Both the position numbers and the translations under genes were made by a program. Of a DNA stretch of 64,000 bases, positions 45,956 through 57,179 are shown piece by piece. The stretch covers positions 17,926,777 to 17,990,776 of the forward strand of contig NC_051141.1 of assembly GCF_014839805.1 (NCBI RefSeq), read 5' to 3'. The DNA comes from Manduca sexta. Its lineage: Eukaryota > Arthropoda > Insecta > Lepidoptera > Sphingidae. Every line of letters begins with the position of its first letter. The first letter of the stretch is position 1. The notes beneath the pieces were generated by a model. It saw only the letters and a program-made list of their open reading frames with translations. It was not told where the DNA came from and searched no databases.

Positions 45956-46484
45956 AAATATTCCCACAAGATTTCCAATAAATTAAAAAAATACACCAAT
46001 AGAAGCCGAATCGACACATCAACTTAATTTAGGTGATGTGATGTACTTCGGCTGTTTTACTGTGCCGAACCTGAAAAATGAAGTTATACCCACAAAATAT
46101 TAATAAAATAGTAAAACATACCATGAAAATACTTTTGGCTTATGTTTATCACATGAAACTGTACAACGTTTTAGAAGAATAAAAAAACTTTACATATTTA
46201 TGTCGTTCCATAATGACGCATATTTATATTAGGAGTAATAAATACTTACTCTAAACACATGTTATATTTGCAACTTGACAAAAACATCTTTACATTACTT
46301 ACATAATGAAAATGGATTGCAGTTTAACTACTGAAATATTTTATACCGTGGCGTAGAAGTAACGTCACAAGCTATTATTTTAATAAATAAAATTTGGAGT
46401 AATCTAATAAATACAAAAATATTTTCTTTATTGTAAACCATGACCTACGCCACACGAAAAAAAAGTATATTCAGTGGGTGGACT
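45956..46484. other. no recognisable gene; imperfect hairpin
   Basis: 46003-46053 can fold (agccga...acacatca with tgatgtg...tcggct) just after the nuclease relic. Otherwise AT-rich. Confidence 0.35.
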
Positions 46485-46692
46485 CAGACTGTTTGTCTCT
46501 GATTAACTTCTTAATTTCACATATTTCTGTCTTCACTGGCGGTTGCTAAGCAACCGTCACCAGAACCATTCCTCACCCCCTTATCGTCTAATTAATTAGT
46601 GTGTCGTAACAGCTACTGCTAACAACGCACACGATGATATTTTTCCGAGAAAATCTCCCAATAGTCATGCATTCCTAGTAACAGCAGCGCGA
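46485..46692 (+). repeat. family A repeat, full copy
   Basis: GTTGCTAAGCAAC (one change from the usual core) at 46542-46554, cattcctcacccccttatcg, ttagtgtgtcgtaacagcta, acaacgcacacgatgatatt, gaaaatctcccaatagtcat, gcattcctagtaacag. Confidence 0.7.
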
Positions 46693-47844
46693 AGTTGATT
46701 CCGATTGTAGTCGTGCAAAATAAATGAAAGCAGCAATTTTTGCGGGACTTCTTTCTGCGGGACGTCATGTATGTGGTTCGGCTTCTTTCTGAAAATGTTG
46801 ATGCTATGGCCGCTAGTGCCATTTTGCCCATAGAAATGACTTTGGCTAAAACCAAATTGATCAATAAAGTTTTTTCCTTATCATCTGGAACGTTGTTATA
46901 TCTCAATCGTTATATGAAACTCGTTTACGAAGTTATAGCCCAAACTAACTGCAAACAACGGCATAACAAAAGAACCTAAAATGTATAACAACGTATTACA
47001 AAATGTAATGTATATAAACTACAAATTAATCTTTTTAACATAATTTAGTATACGGGAAATCAAAGATCTTCCATCAATACACTTCAAAGCTGTATTGGAG
47101 TGCAATAGATAATATAAAATACATTTTGATGGAGTCATATCAACCCATAAAAAACACAAAACATAACATTCATAGACAAGAATAATATACTAGCCATACG
47201 ATAGATGTAGCAGTTCCATACACTAATTTATAAAAATAATAATCGAGAAGACTTTCAAATACACAGAATTAAGGACAAGAAATCACCACAATCAAGGATA
47301 TGGAAGTTTAACAAAGTACAAGTGTCTCTGGTCTTCTCTAGCGCTGGTGAAATAGATTTTTTTTTTAATAAAAATCGATATTATTGATACCTAAAAAATA
47401 TATGTGGATAACAATGCAATAGTAATTCTAAATATATATATATAATTTAGATATTTAAAAGTCTCTCCAATAAGAAACCCCTCTCTCTTTTTCCGTAAAA
47501 ATGATTTCACTTAGCCTACGCCCGTGTGTTTCATTTAAAACCGAAGAATAATTTCTCGAGAAAACGTTACTGTACATTACAATATTCATAAGATTCTTAA
47601 TTAGGAATCAATGTGTTTATTTTTGTTAAAGATTATTTATATTATTATAATTTCGGAAAGGTCTTTGTTATTTACCCGGTCATTTTTATATTATAATATA
47701 AAAGTTTTGTTTAAAACTGTATTTAGAGTACGTTATTAGACTACATACATAACTATAAATTGAAAAGTGCGTAGACCTCTGTCTATTAAGTTGCCTTTCA
47801 TTTACTGACTTAATTTGATTATTATGGTATGGCCTATGGTAAAC
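46693..47844. other. no recognisable gene
   Basis: A 79-codon plus-strand frame (46740-46979) overlaps a 95-codon minus-strand frame (46619-46906); neither has a motif. The remainder is AT-rich. Confidence 0.35.
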
Positions 47845-48045
47845 TGTAGATATATTTCTGTCTCCAAATGCAATTTCTATGATGGCGTCAAATCCCCCCC
47901 ATTCACCTCTAGGTCTCTTCCTATTATTTGTGTCAGTGTGTCATGTCAGTACTAACGCACACAAGTAAAATGCCGAATACCGCTTTGTAGTCATGCGTTC
48001 CTAGTATATTTCTCGGACTATTCGTCATATATGTAGTGCGGTGTG
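47845..48045 (+). repeat. family A repeat, near-full copy
   Basis: atttctgtctccaaatgcaa, ccccattcacctctagg, tgtgtcatgtcagtactaac, gcacacaagtaaaa, tttgtagtcatgcgttccta, gtatatttctcggactattc. Confidence 0.6.
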
Positions 48046-48374
48046 TTAGTGGCAAAGGGTTTTTTTTAATAAACCCGATTCCTGCCGAGTTCCCTTACGT
48101 AACTTATGTAAAATCTAATTAGATTAGAAAGATTTACAGACCGCATTTATGCATATTATGTGTAAGGTTTCCTTTTGTAAAATTTGAAAGACACTCAATT
48201 TATTTATTTGGTTGTTAGCGGAACCCAATACAGATTTTAATCAAACGCACAAGTAACAAAATACTAATTAATTATAGATTATTTTCTAACGATTACCCTA
48301 ATTAGCCCCGGTGCAGTATAGGTAATATTTTTATTATCTTCATTATTTGAATATTTAAGGTACCCGAAGATTTC

Positions 48375-48712
48375 ACTAGAAAATTGTCTCGACAGTCATG
48401 TATTCCTAGTATATTTGTCGGAACCTACTATACATTTGTGTCGTTAAACACGAGGATTTCTCGGGAAAATCTTTTATGCATTCATGTTTTCCTAGTAGCA
48501 TTTGCCGGATTCTACTACTACTACTATACATTGACTATTGCGTCGTTATAACTCGAGGATTTCTCCCGGAAAGTCTCCTCAGCAATCATGTATTCCTGGT
48601 ACATTTGCCGGATTCTACTATACATTTGTTATATTTAACTCGAGAATTTCCCCGGAAACTCTTCGGCCGATTCATGTTTTCCTAGTAACATTTGTCGGAT
48701 TGTTTAATTTAT
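48375..48712 (+). repeat. second family A-derived tandem array (190-bp dimer, 2 copies)
   Basis: The TCATG anchor lies at 48396, 48482, 48586 and 48672, giving spacings of 86, 104 and 86 bp. Units 1 and 3 (agtcatgtattcctagtata / aatcatgtattcctggtaca) resemble each other, as do 2 and 4 (attcatgttttcctagtarc). The repeat is therefore a 190-bp dimer present twice. The words tcctagt...atttgycggattctactatac and ctcgaggatttctc define the unit. It comes from the same part of family A as the 99-bp array at 19126, by an independent event. Confidence 0.75.
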
Positions 48713-49085
48713 ATTATGATTTATTATGTATTTAATATTTTAAAAGTATGAAGGGAAAGTATAGACAGAGAGACACAGATCAAAGTGGACGTATAGAGCG
48801 AAGTAGTCGTAACATACGACAAAGATCCTAAAAAAATCTTACAAATTGTACCCATGTGCAATTGAACCGTTTTTTTAACCGACTTAAAAAAAGAAGGTTC
48901 TTAATTCCACGTTTATTTATTTTTTATTTGTCAAAAATTCCTTCCTGTGTATAATTATAGTGCGGGAAAAAGTCTTTAAACATACTATATATAGTATGTA
49001 TATAAAGTTGTCATAAAATCTCTTTGGCTTTTATTTGTATCTGATTGGTTTGGATGAAATTAAAAAGGTTACATTTCAAAAAAAG

Positions 49086-49143
49086 AAATAAATTAGTAAA
49101 AAGTTGTTTACTAGCTGTAAAACAACTTTTTACTAATTTATTT
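49086..49143. repeat. perfect hairpin, 24-bp arms
   Basis: Arms 49086-49109 (aaataaattagtaaaaag then ttgttt) and 49120-49143 are exact reverse complements around the 10-base loop actagctgta. Confidence 0.9.
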
Positions 49144-49169
49144 TTCATGTATTTTTCTTTTCTGTTAAA

Positions 49170-49330
49170 ATAAGTGAATCCAAGGAAGAAATTCGAGATA
49201 GAAATAGCGATCTGATTTTATAGTCTCTTTTTGTTTTGTATCTTCTACTATTATAACTATTCGACATTGGCAAAATCACCGATAAATAAACGGTGGCAGC
49301 CATAAAATAATAAAAAAAGAAGAAGAAGGA
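49170..49330 (+). repeat. family D repeat, copy 1
   Basis: gcgatctgattttatagtct, ctttttgtttt, ggcaaaatcaccgataaata, aacggtggcagccataaaat, then GAA triplets. Same order at 57764-57870. Confidence 0.6.
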
Positions 49331-49875
49331 ATTCAATAGAAAGAAATTCGATTCTAAGATTATTATAAAGGAAAAAATACAGCGCAAACCGCGGAATAAA
49401 TTGTGCCTTTTTTGAACCTTATCCAGGGTCAGTAAAAGAAGCTCAAAGTTGGTTCATATAAGGAATAGTTTATATAATTAGTGTCTACTTTCAGGGAATT
49501 ACTTAAGATAGGATTTACTTACGAAATTATTATAAAAATATTCTAACAATATTTTTTCCCAAATATTATCTATTGTAAGATACAATGATTGTAAACTTTT
49601 AACAAAACGTTAAACCACCTTCAAAAACCAAAAAAAAAATAACATAACAGGTACTTATATTATATTGATAATCAACTTTGGAGGGTAAGAATTTTTCAAA
49701 TCGGTTAATAAATAACTGAGTTCTAAGGAAACAGACATGAATAAAAACACACATGTCAAATTGATAACCTCCTTTATTTTGACGTCAGTTAAAATGTGAT
49801 TCTTAGGAAACAGGGTTTTTAAAATATTTTTATAAATAAAAGTATATGTGCTACAATTTTTCTAACATATTTTTT

Positions 49876-50345
49876 ATAGTTCCGTGCCTCAAAAAGAACG
49901 CTTATAGGATCACATTGTCGTCCGCGTATCTGACTGTCAAACCTTCTTTCCTCAACACGTAGAGGCATCAAATTGAAATTTATATCAAATACTCGCGTGT
50001 CTGGTCTCTTTTACTTATGATCGTTAGTCAATGCGATTCAAATGAAAATATGACCAATGTATATCGCATATTTTACGAGTTCACAAGGGAATCAAAATCA
50101 TGACGTACTTCCCGTTAGTACAGAATCGTTAAATTCAGCTGATGTAAACGAAAAAATCGTAGAACGTAAATAGTTCATAACAAACAAACGATTTACAAAC
50201 TTATTATTTTCGGTTGGTTTAAGGAACCGAACGGCAAAATTAAGATTGTCATGTTTGAACTTATATGCTCAGATACCTTACCTATAAGTTTGTATTGAAC
50301 CCTCGATGTGCGAGGCCAAATCGCACTTGTTTGTTGTTTTTTTTG
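49876..50345 (-). repeat. family E repeat, minus-strand copy
   Basis: Plus-strand left end agttccgtgcctcaaaaaga, cgcttataggatcac and right end cctataagtttgtattgaac, cctcgatgtgcgagg are the reverse complements of the two ends of 60152-60929. Ends contain inverted GGTTCCGTAC / GTACGGAACC-like words. Confidence 0.65.
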
Positions 50346-50647
50346 TTAAACCGATCGTTTTGCTGAAATATTTAAGAAACCCATACTTACGACCTTAGAC
50401 GACTTTGATCTTAGACGTTTTTTGGCATATGTAGGATGGATAGGGATTTTGGACATTTTTTTTACAATAGTTCTCAATATAAATAAATATGTTCTCAATA
50501 TATTTAGCAATTTTCAGATTTATGTGAATTTTTTTAGCTTATTTTGACCAGACTAAATAATAACTTACATAATAATTTCGTGCTGAAATTAAGCTGGGTT
50601 ACTATTACAAGGTCCTATATTTACTTATATGTATATACAGTATTAAA

Positions 50648-50985
50648 GCGGCGATAGCCTAGTTGGTTGTCGAACGGACTGCCGAGACGAATATCCGCAG
50701 GTTCTAATCCCAAGGGCACACAACTCTGACTTTTCTAAAAAAATATGTGTGTATTCTTTGTGAATTATCGCTTGCTTTAATGGTGAAGGAAAACATCGTT
50801 AGGAAACATGCATACCTGAGAAATTCTCTATAGGAATTTTCGAAGGCGTGTGAAGTCTACCAATCCGCACTAGCCCAGCGTGGTGGACTAAGGCCTAATC
50901 CCTCTCAGTGGTAGAGAAGGCCCGTGCCCAACAGTGGGACAGTATATAATATAGGGCTAATATTATATTATTATATTATATATAC
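50648..50985 (+). mobile_element. tRNA-derived SINE (copy 3)
   Basis: gcggcgaTAGCCTAGTTGG has an exact A box at 50655-50666; the B box is slightly changed (aggttctaatccc). The body matches copies at 22192 and 35092 through ccaatccgcactagcccagc and agtgggacagtatataatat, with an ATT/TAT tail. No target duplication was recognised. A family F repeat abuts its tail. Confidence 0.8.
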
Positions 50986-51352
50986 ACAGAATGTCCCAAA
51001 AATATTCTCAAGCGGAGGTCCAGAGATAGAGCACCCCTTGGGGTATTCGAATCACCCCCATGTATGTGCCGCGATATTTTATAGTTTTCGAGTTATGAAT
51101 ATTTTTCTGATTTTTTGAGAATTGTCGATTTGAACAATGAAATATTTATTTTATTAAATCTTAAAAAGTAGAAAATATCTTCGTGATTTTTTTGTTGCAA
51201 CTAAATTTTCATCGGTTGTACATTTTTGTTGAAAACAATCAGCTTCGTAACTTTAATGAAAATTATGAAAATGTTGGTGTACAGTGAAAAACTTATGTTC
51301 TATGAATTATGACTTAAATTTTCTACTTTAAATTAAAAATCTAAACAGGTGA
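50986..51352 (+). repeat. family F repeat, plus copy
   Basis: Begins cacagaatgtcccaaaaata, then agcggaggtccagagataga, gcaccccttggggtattcga and ends with atttaaattaaaaatctaaacagg-like bases. Its reverse complement is at 59070-59438, the whole length aligning with moderate divergence. Confidence 0.75.
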
Positions 51353-52117
51353 CTTCGTGGTTCTAAGGTAGGTCGAAAACTTCTCCAGAGTCTCGACTTA
51401 CATATTCATTAAAAAAACATAGTCCTTCATGGGGGCTATTTTGGCTAAAATCAGCCTTAAAAGACAGCAAGGTGGAAAATTCTTAAATTTTGCTATTAGA
51501 TTACAATTATTTTTTTGGCGTTTCATCATTCCTAAGGTTCATTAGATTGTTAACTAATAGAAAATGGCTGGAAGAAACCTATGAGGTAAAAATTTGACAT
51601 ATTTTTATGTTTAATATCAACTAATTTTGCATGATTCGTTCTCCTGGTTTAAGGGTTGTAAAAGTGAGTGCAACTCTTTTACCTGCAATTTCAATCACTC
51701 ACTCTTTTTGGCAAAAAGAGCGGCATGCGAACGACGTTTTACCCGAGTCGAAGTTCGGCAGATTTAGAAGTAGAGGTATTTATTGGTAAAGTGAGATCAG
51801 ACTTTTTAGCGGTTAATAGTAGACTGGGAGTGAGTGAGTGACTGGGTGGGAGTGGGAGTTGAGATCCGACCCTGACCACAACGAAGGAAGAGCATCGCCA
51901 GCGACTACATAAATTGAGCCTCGCTGACACATACCTAAGCAAAACATTGACAGAATACTTTATAACTTCGCACACTGCGTTTTATTAACAAATTGTTTGC
52001 AACAAGATCGATATAAGTCCTAATGGAATGCAATACAAGCACTTTGATGTTTATTTGTAGCACAGTGAGCTCGTTTATAAAGTTACGTATGCATGTTAAA
52101 AACGATTTTGAATACTC
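51353..52117. other. no recognisable gene
   Basis: 51760-51920 is less AT-rich with gagtgagtgactgggtggga; minus strand gives a 78-codon frame without motifs. The remainder is AT-rich. Confidence 0.4.
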
Positions 52118-52356
52118 TATACTGCCGTGCTAAGCGCAAAAGCGGTATGCCAGGGAAACCTTATTTTGAGATAATCGAAGTTTTGTTAATATAGTTTTAT
52201 AGTTTTGTATGTAAGACTTTTAAGGTTTTTATTTTAACAAGTTCTTATATACATTTAGATTATTTAGGTAAGTTCATTGGATGGGTATTTCTTTAAGCTG
52301 TCTGACGACATAAAAATCACGATATTGTTTTTTTTTGGGCTTAGCACGGCAGTGTA
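52118..52356. mobile_element. MITE with 20-bp terminal inverted repeats and TA duplication
   Basis: The element 52120-52354 (235 bp) begins tACTGCCGTGCTAAGCGCAAAA, and the reverse complement of its end reads cACTGCCGTGCTAAGCCCAAAA: one internal mismatch. It is flanked by TA at 52118-52119 and 52355-52356. TA target sites are typical of Tc1/mariner-type transposases. AT-rich non-coding interior. Confidence 0.75.
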
Positions 52357-54069
52357 GTCCTCACACTGCAGGCGCGATAAATTTACATGACAATAGGTTT
52401 TTGGAAGCGAGGAAATATAATGTATCGAGCTCATCCGAAAGTAGATTAACTACATATTATTGTATAATATATTATTTTTCTAATAAAGTTGTCTGACACT
52501 TTAGCATTGCGATTAGTAGATTATACGAAATATATATCCTAAATTCGCTATGTTTTAGATATAGTGTATCGGACTGAGTTTCCCAATTCAATATACCTAC
52601 TGTACTGCGTATGCTGTGATTCTGAAGTGGGTATTAATGGTTAATTATTAAAAATAGTACAAAAAAGTATTATCTCGATCCTAATGCTGTTAAATATCGA
52701 TAAATATCAAGGATAAATCTCCGTCAATTTTGACATTTATATCAAGCATTTGAAGTTTGAAATATATATTTTTTTTCATTTAAAATGGGTCTAACTATAA
52801 TGGCAAATATTTTAGAAATGAAAATTTGAATATGTTTTGTAGCATGTTTGAAACTTGGTTTTAGTAAAAATAAAAGGTTATGAAAAAAACGAACAGCCAT
52901 ACTATTTAAATTTATACGGAAATTGGAACGCAGGTTCAATAATTGTAGTCAGTTTTCACCAAGATATATATTATTTGGATATTATTACACAAAATATTCT
53001 CACAATATCACTTATACAGGATTTCGACATTAGCAGGAAAGAATATTCCAACAATTCGCACAGAAAAGCATTTGTATGTCATAATTAATTTACATCGCAA
53101 TATATTATTTTATTTATGTTCATAATCTTCAAGTCTTCCAGTTATACATAGCCATTCGCGAGAGAAAAATCGATTCACAATCACTTGCAAAGAATAGTTC
53201 ATAAAATTATGTTTTTGCACCTTAGAATCATCTTTAAATCTGTAATCAAAATAGGCTTATTGATTCTACGGAACGTTTACTTGCTCTGTAGTTATCAAAT
53301 ATAATAAAAGAAGGTTTGGGAGCAACATCGCTGCATGCGCCTTCGTCGGTGTACAACTTCAGAGTCATTATTCAATATTATTGGTTGAAGTCATCGGCCA
53401 GTAAGGATATTATAATAAGTCGCTTCAGCAAATTTACGAACCTTCAACTGGTCTTCGAAGGCGCGAAGACGGAGCATCCGCAGGCTGCAGCCAGCAGTAT
53501 CTAACAGGAAACAGTACTGAAATTTACTGTTTCATTTTATCATGCTAATATCAATGGCGGTAATAACTAACTATTGCTAAATAGTGTTGAAAATATATTG
53601 ACTGAATGAACCTTAAAATAAGGAAGTAAAGACAATTTATTTAGCGTAAAACGTTGTTCAAAACCTACGGTACTAATGGTTTGTATTAAATAAATTCTAT
53701 ATTTTGCAGTAGTCCATATTTTTTACTAGTTTTCTAAGATTTATGCAGAATTAGCTCAAAGAAAAAATCTCTACAGTGAACGAACACAATCAATACGTAA
53801 ATCGTTTATGGGCAGAGGTGATCACTCGCTTGAGCTACATTAACACCAATTGATTTGTTCTATAACATTAAAAAGTATTCCTAGCAATAATTCTGTATTT
53901 ATGTAAAATACCTTTATGAATTTTATATGTACATCAGAAGTGCTGTCGCGACGTGTGGCCTTGGTGTAAAGATCCAAACGCCATCTGAAATGTATAACCC
54001 CTGTAACTCAACTGTATTCCTCGCCGATTTCTTAAAAAAGTTTAAATCGCATTTTTATTATTTTACATT
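52357..54069. other. no recognisable gene
   Basis: Frames at 52855-53088 (77 codons) and 53316-53504 (62 codons) have no known motif. 53310-53500 is GC-richer (gcgcgaagacggagcatccgc) and could be a decayed coding fragment. Confidence 0.35.
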
Positions 54070-54200
54070 TTTTTATTTCAATTGAATTGCCAGACGTGCG
54101 TACCGCTTGCCTGATGGTAGGGGATATCACTGACCGAAACGGGAGTGGTAGACAACAGTTAATACGCACGGTTTGTATGTTTAGAGCGCTATCATGATAT
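54070..54200. repeat. SINE-like repeat fragment
   Basis: cagacgtgcgtaccgcttgc, CTGATGGTAGGGGATATC: the CTGATGGTARG core shared with 6100 and 63045. Confidence 0.4.
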
Positions 54201-55980
54201 ACCATATTCATAGAACGAAAAAGAAATGAACACACCTGAAGAAAATTCATTGTTAACATTTAGGTTTTAAATTCTGAATACGGTATATTTGTATTTTTTT
54301 TTTATGTAAATTGATTTTTTGCTACCGCTAGAATAGACATTTACTGGAGCGTCACTACGTACAACAAATTGATATTCGCGGCGACATAAAACTAAAATTT
54401 GATTTTTAAAGATTTTTACGGTAGTTATTGAAAATTGAAAATTATTGATGTTAAGCCATTGCATTTCTAGGTAACCTAAGATTTTGGGAAACAGTAATTT
54501 ACCTGCAGCTTGTGGCATCGAATGCGGCGCACGCGCAGAACAGCTGCAGTTAGAGATGTCCCGCACCTCAGTCTTCGGCCGGTTGTCGTAATCAATTGAA
54601 CTAATTATTTTTGTCTCATTCAATAAATTTAATCATTTGAAGAGGGAGATAGCTCGGCTTAAAAAATTATGCACCGGTAATAGTGCATATTTTATTCACA
54701 TATTATAGAAATATGTAAAAATAATTCGGAAATATATTCAGCTGTTACGTCAAGGTTTACAGACTGAGATTTCCAATAACAAGTTAGCAAATATATGAGC
54801 AACTGCAACTCTAGTGACTATCATAATAATTTTTCTTTTGATTTTTTATTTGTTCAGCTATTTTTCATCTTAAATAATAAAAATAAGATATTATGTCATT
54901 GGTTTATCACTATCTTCTATACAACGTAATTTAAGAGTCAATGGACAATATTTTGACAAGGACAATTACTATAACAAACAGATGCCTATAACGTATGTTA
55001 TGCTAGCTGAGTGCATGAAGGATCTGATCATGATGCTTAATGTATAGAATCAGTCATATTTACACCTTGACACACAAATTATAATAGGTTACCAAATAAT
55101 ACAAAATAATGAACGGTACCGTTTCTTTATTTTAATTCCAATAAGTTATAATTCCAATAATTATATGTAATTCTACCTGATTGCATTGATAGTGCATCGC
55201 ACGTAATTAGAACTTGATTAAATAGACACTTAACACGAATAATACTTCAAAACTAACTAAGAAAGACGTATCATTTCTCATGACCGGCATTTTGCCTCGA
55301 CATACAGTTCAGTAGGTACGCTCTCCCAGGACTGATGGTCTCTTACAACAATTCCTATTGTCCGGGGAAACTACAGTAATCTAAACATGTTGCGTATATA
55401 ATGGAATCATTAAATACTAAAGATATGATATCATACTTACTAATAGAGAAAGGAAATGAAGAAGCCTTGAAAAGTATCCTAGTGTGTACTCAGTAGGAAA
55501 CAATTGTATAGTTAATTACTGATCAAGGTAAACAATATTGCGGAAAACAGAGCACGTCAAAATCCTAGAGTATAATGTTGCGCGCCAATTTTTGCCTGAT
55601 GACTACTTAGTATTAGTCACATTGATTCTGAACAACGAAACCCTTATCATAGTCCGGGTGGATGATGTACTTCAACGGTGATGTTCCAATTTCCGGTTCC
55701 TGGTTCAGTTGCTAGCGGCTTCTGAAAGTAATGATAGCACTAAGGATAGGTTCTATGCTGCATACCTAGTCTGAATGAAATAAGTAGGGCACATTGTCAT
55801 ATGATCATAACTACAAATATTTTTCAAATACCAAAATTAAAATCTTTTTCAATAATAGCTAGTGATTTATAGTTATCCTAAAATTATAATAGAATTTATT
55901 TGATGAAAATGAGTTTAAAATAGGTATTTTTTTTAAGTTGGTCCTAATAATCAACTATATTGCCGTGTAAATGTTCTTAC
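54201..55980. other. no recognisable gene
   Basis: A 118-codon minus-strand frame (54267-54623) shows no motif. The rest is AT-rich without a matched repeat. It includes the unresolved body of the Helitron ending at 56025. Confidence 0.35.
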
Positions 55981-55987
55981 CTTTGCA

Positions 55988-56025
55988 CGTGGTTCAGGCG
56001 CCGAACCACGGAGAAGCAAAGCTAG
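55988..56025 (+). mobile_element. Helitron 3' terminus (hairpin and CTAG)
   Basis: CGTGGTTC (55988-55995) and GAACCACG (56003-56010) form an 8-bp stem around aggcgcc, followed by gagaagcaaagCTAG at 56022-56025 and a T. A short GC-rich hairpin about 11 bases before CTRR-T is the Helitron 3' signature. The 5' end was not found. Confidence 0.6.
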
Positions 56026-56678
56026 TATTGCACGATTTATGTAGATGCGTGGCAGTTACGTATAATCTCGTAGATTTACGGTTCTAAATCTGATGTTCAT
56101 CATAGGATCCGTTCCAAAAGAATCAATCACTAATTTTGTTCTGCAATTGAAGTCGGCTTGTTATTGACGCTGCACATTGAGGACGTTGACTGCTGGTAAC
56201 AGCTGGACAGTTCGCGCATTCTAAATGCGTTTGCGCTGGATTTGCGACGATGGCGCAACTCGAAGTAGCTCTTTTGCGTGAGCGCTTTTTTGATTACTTC
56301 TGTCTTACTGTCATTTGAAGTATCAGTGAGAATTCTGGGGTGTTTGTTGGTGCATGTAGTTGTAACCCTTCTTAACGGCTATCTATTATAGCAATCCTGG
56401 GACCATGAATAGCTCTAATAAACCCATCATTGTTTTTATTACTCACTGTATTCCAATAAACTATCTTGAAGTTGAAATGTCTAAATATAAGAAGAATCCG
56501 TTCAGTTTATACCAAGTTTATGAGAAACTACTTATTTAAATACGTATACTAAAAAAATCCTTCATCCGCATGTTGTTTAGACGCGGATGAATGTGATCAG
56601 CTTCCTCATAGCCTTGTCGTAGTGGCGAGCGCGCACAGGTCCGCTCTTAGTTGTCAAAAATCTGAAACAATATTACTT
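56026..56678. other. no recognisable gene
   Basis: 56160-56330 is GC-richer and holds a short ATG frame (56250-56318, 22 codons) in a good start context (gcgacgATGG). No motif; could be chance. Confidence 0.35.
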
Positions 56679-56900
56679 TTTAACCGACTTAAAGAAGGAA
56701 GTTCTTAATTCGATGTGTCTTTTTTATGTTTGTTACCTTAGAACTCAATCGTTTATTAATCGATATGGATTTTTTCGGTTCAAAAAATATATTTCCAGAT
56801 TTGGTTCTACATTTTTTCAATATCGATTTAGTAGTTTGGTTTTTAAACTAAAATAACTGGAATAATTATATCTTTTAAGAAAGCGTATAAGTATAATATG
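56679..56900. repeat. ACCGACTT-type dispersed repeat
   Basis: tttttaaccgacttaaagaa, ggaagttcttaattcgatgt, tatgtttgttaccttagaac, matching 48884 onward. Confidence 0.5.
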
Positions 56901-57179
56901 TAAAATCAGTGGCTATTATTTTATCTGAAATGCAAAATAATAAGTCCTAAGCAGTTTAAAACTGAATATGGTCCTCGCCAATAAAAACTAAAATGACACA
57001 GACTTCTGACATGTTTCGCTATGGGGTAAACTGTCCGCCTAAAAATGTAGAATGAATTGCAACTATCAAGAAAAAAATGAGTAATCATTTACATAAGTAA
57101 ATGATTCCATCTAATATGTGTATCATTGTACGGAATCTGTTCCTTTGTCTTTCACTAGCTCCGCGGTGTCAATGACCTG

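Larger units (their letters stand above)
48880..49760. repeat. ACCGACTT-type dispersed repeat, disrupted
   Basis: Begins ttttttaaccgacttaaaaa, gaaggttcttaattccacg, a start shared with 56679. The end near 49690-49740 (caaatcggttaataa...ctgagttctaaggaaac) looks like the reverse complement of that family's ctcagaac...aaccgatt part. The repeat therefore seems to contain material in both orientations, with a perfect hairpin and the family D piece in between. Confidence 0.45.

Noticed and set aside
48476..48735. Two overlapping 65-69 codon plus-strand frames
   Set aside because: They follow the family A-derived 190-bp dimer and repeat the same peptide words.
56250..56318. 22-codon ATG frame in a GC-richer patch with good start context
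   Set aside because: Too short to support coding, and no matching element or transcript signal is visible.
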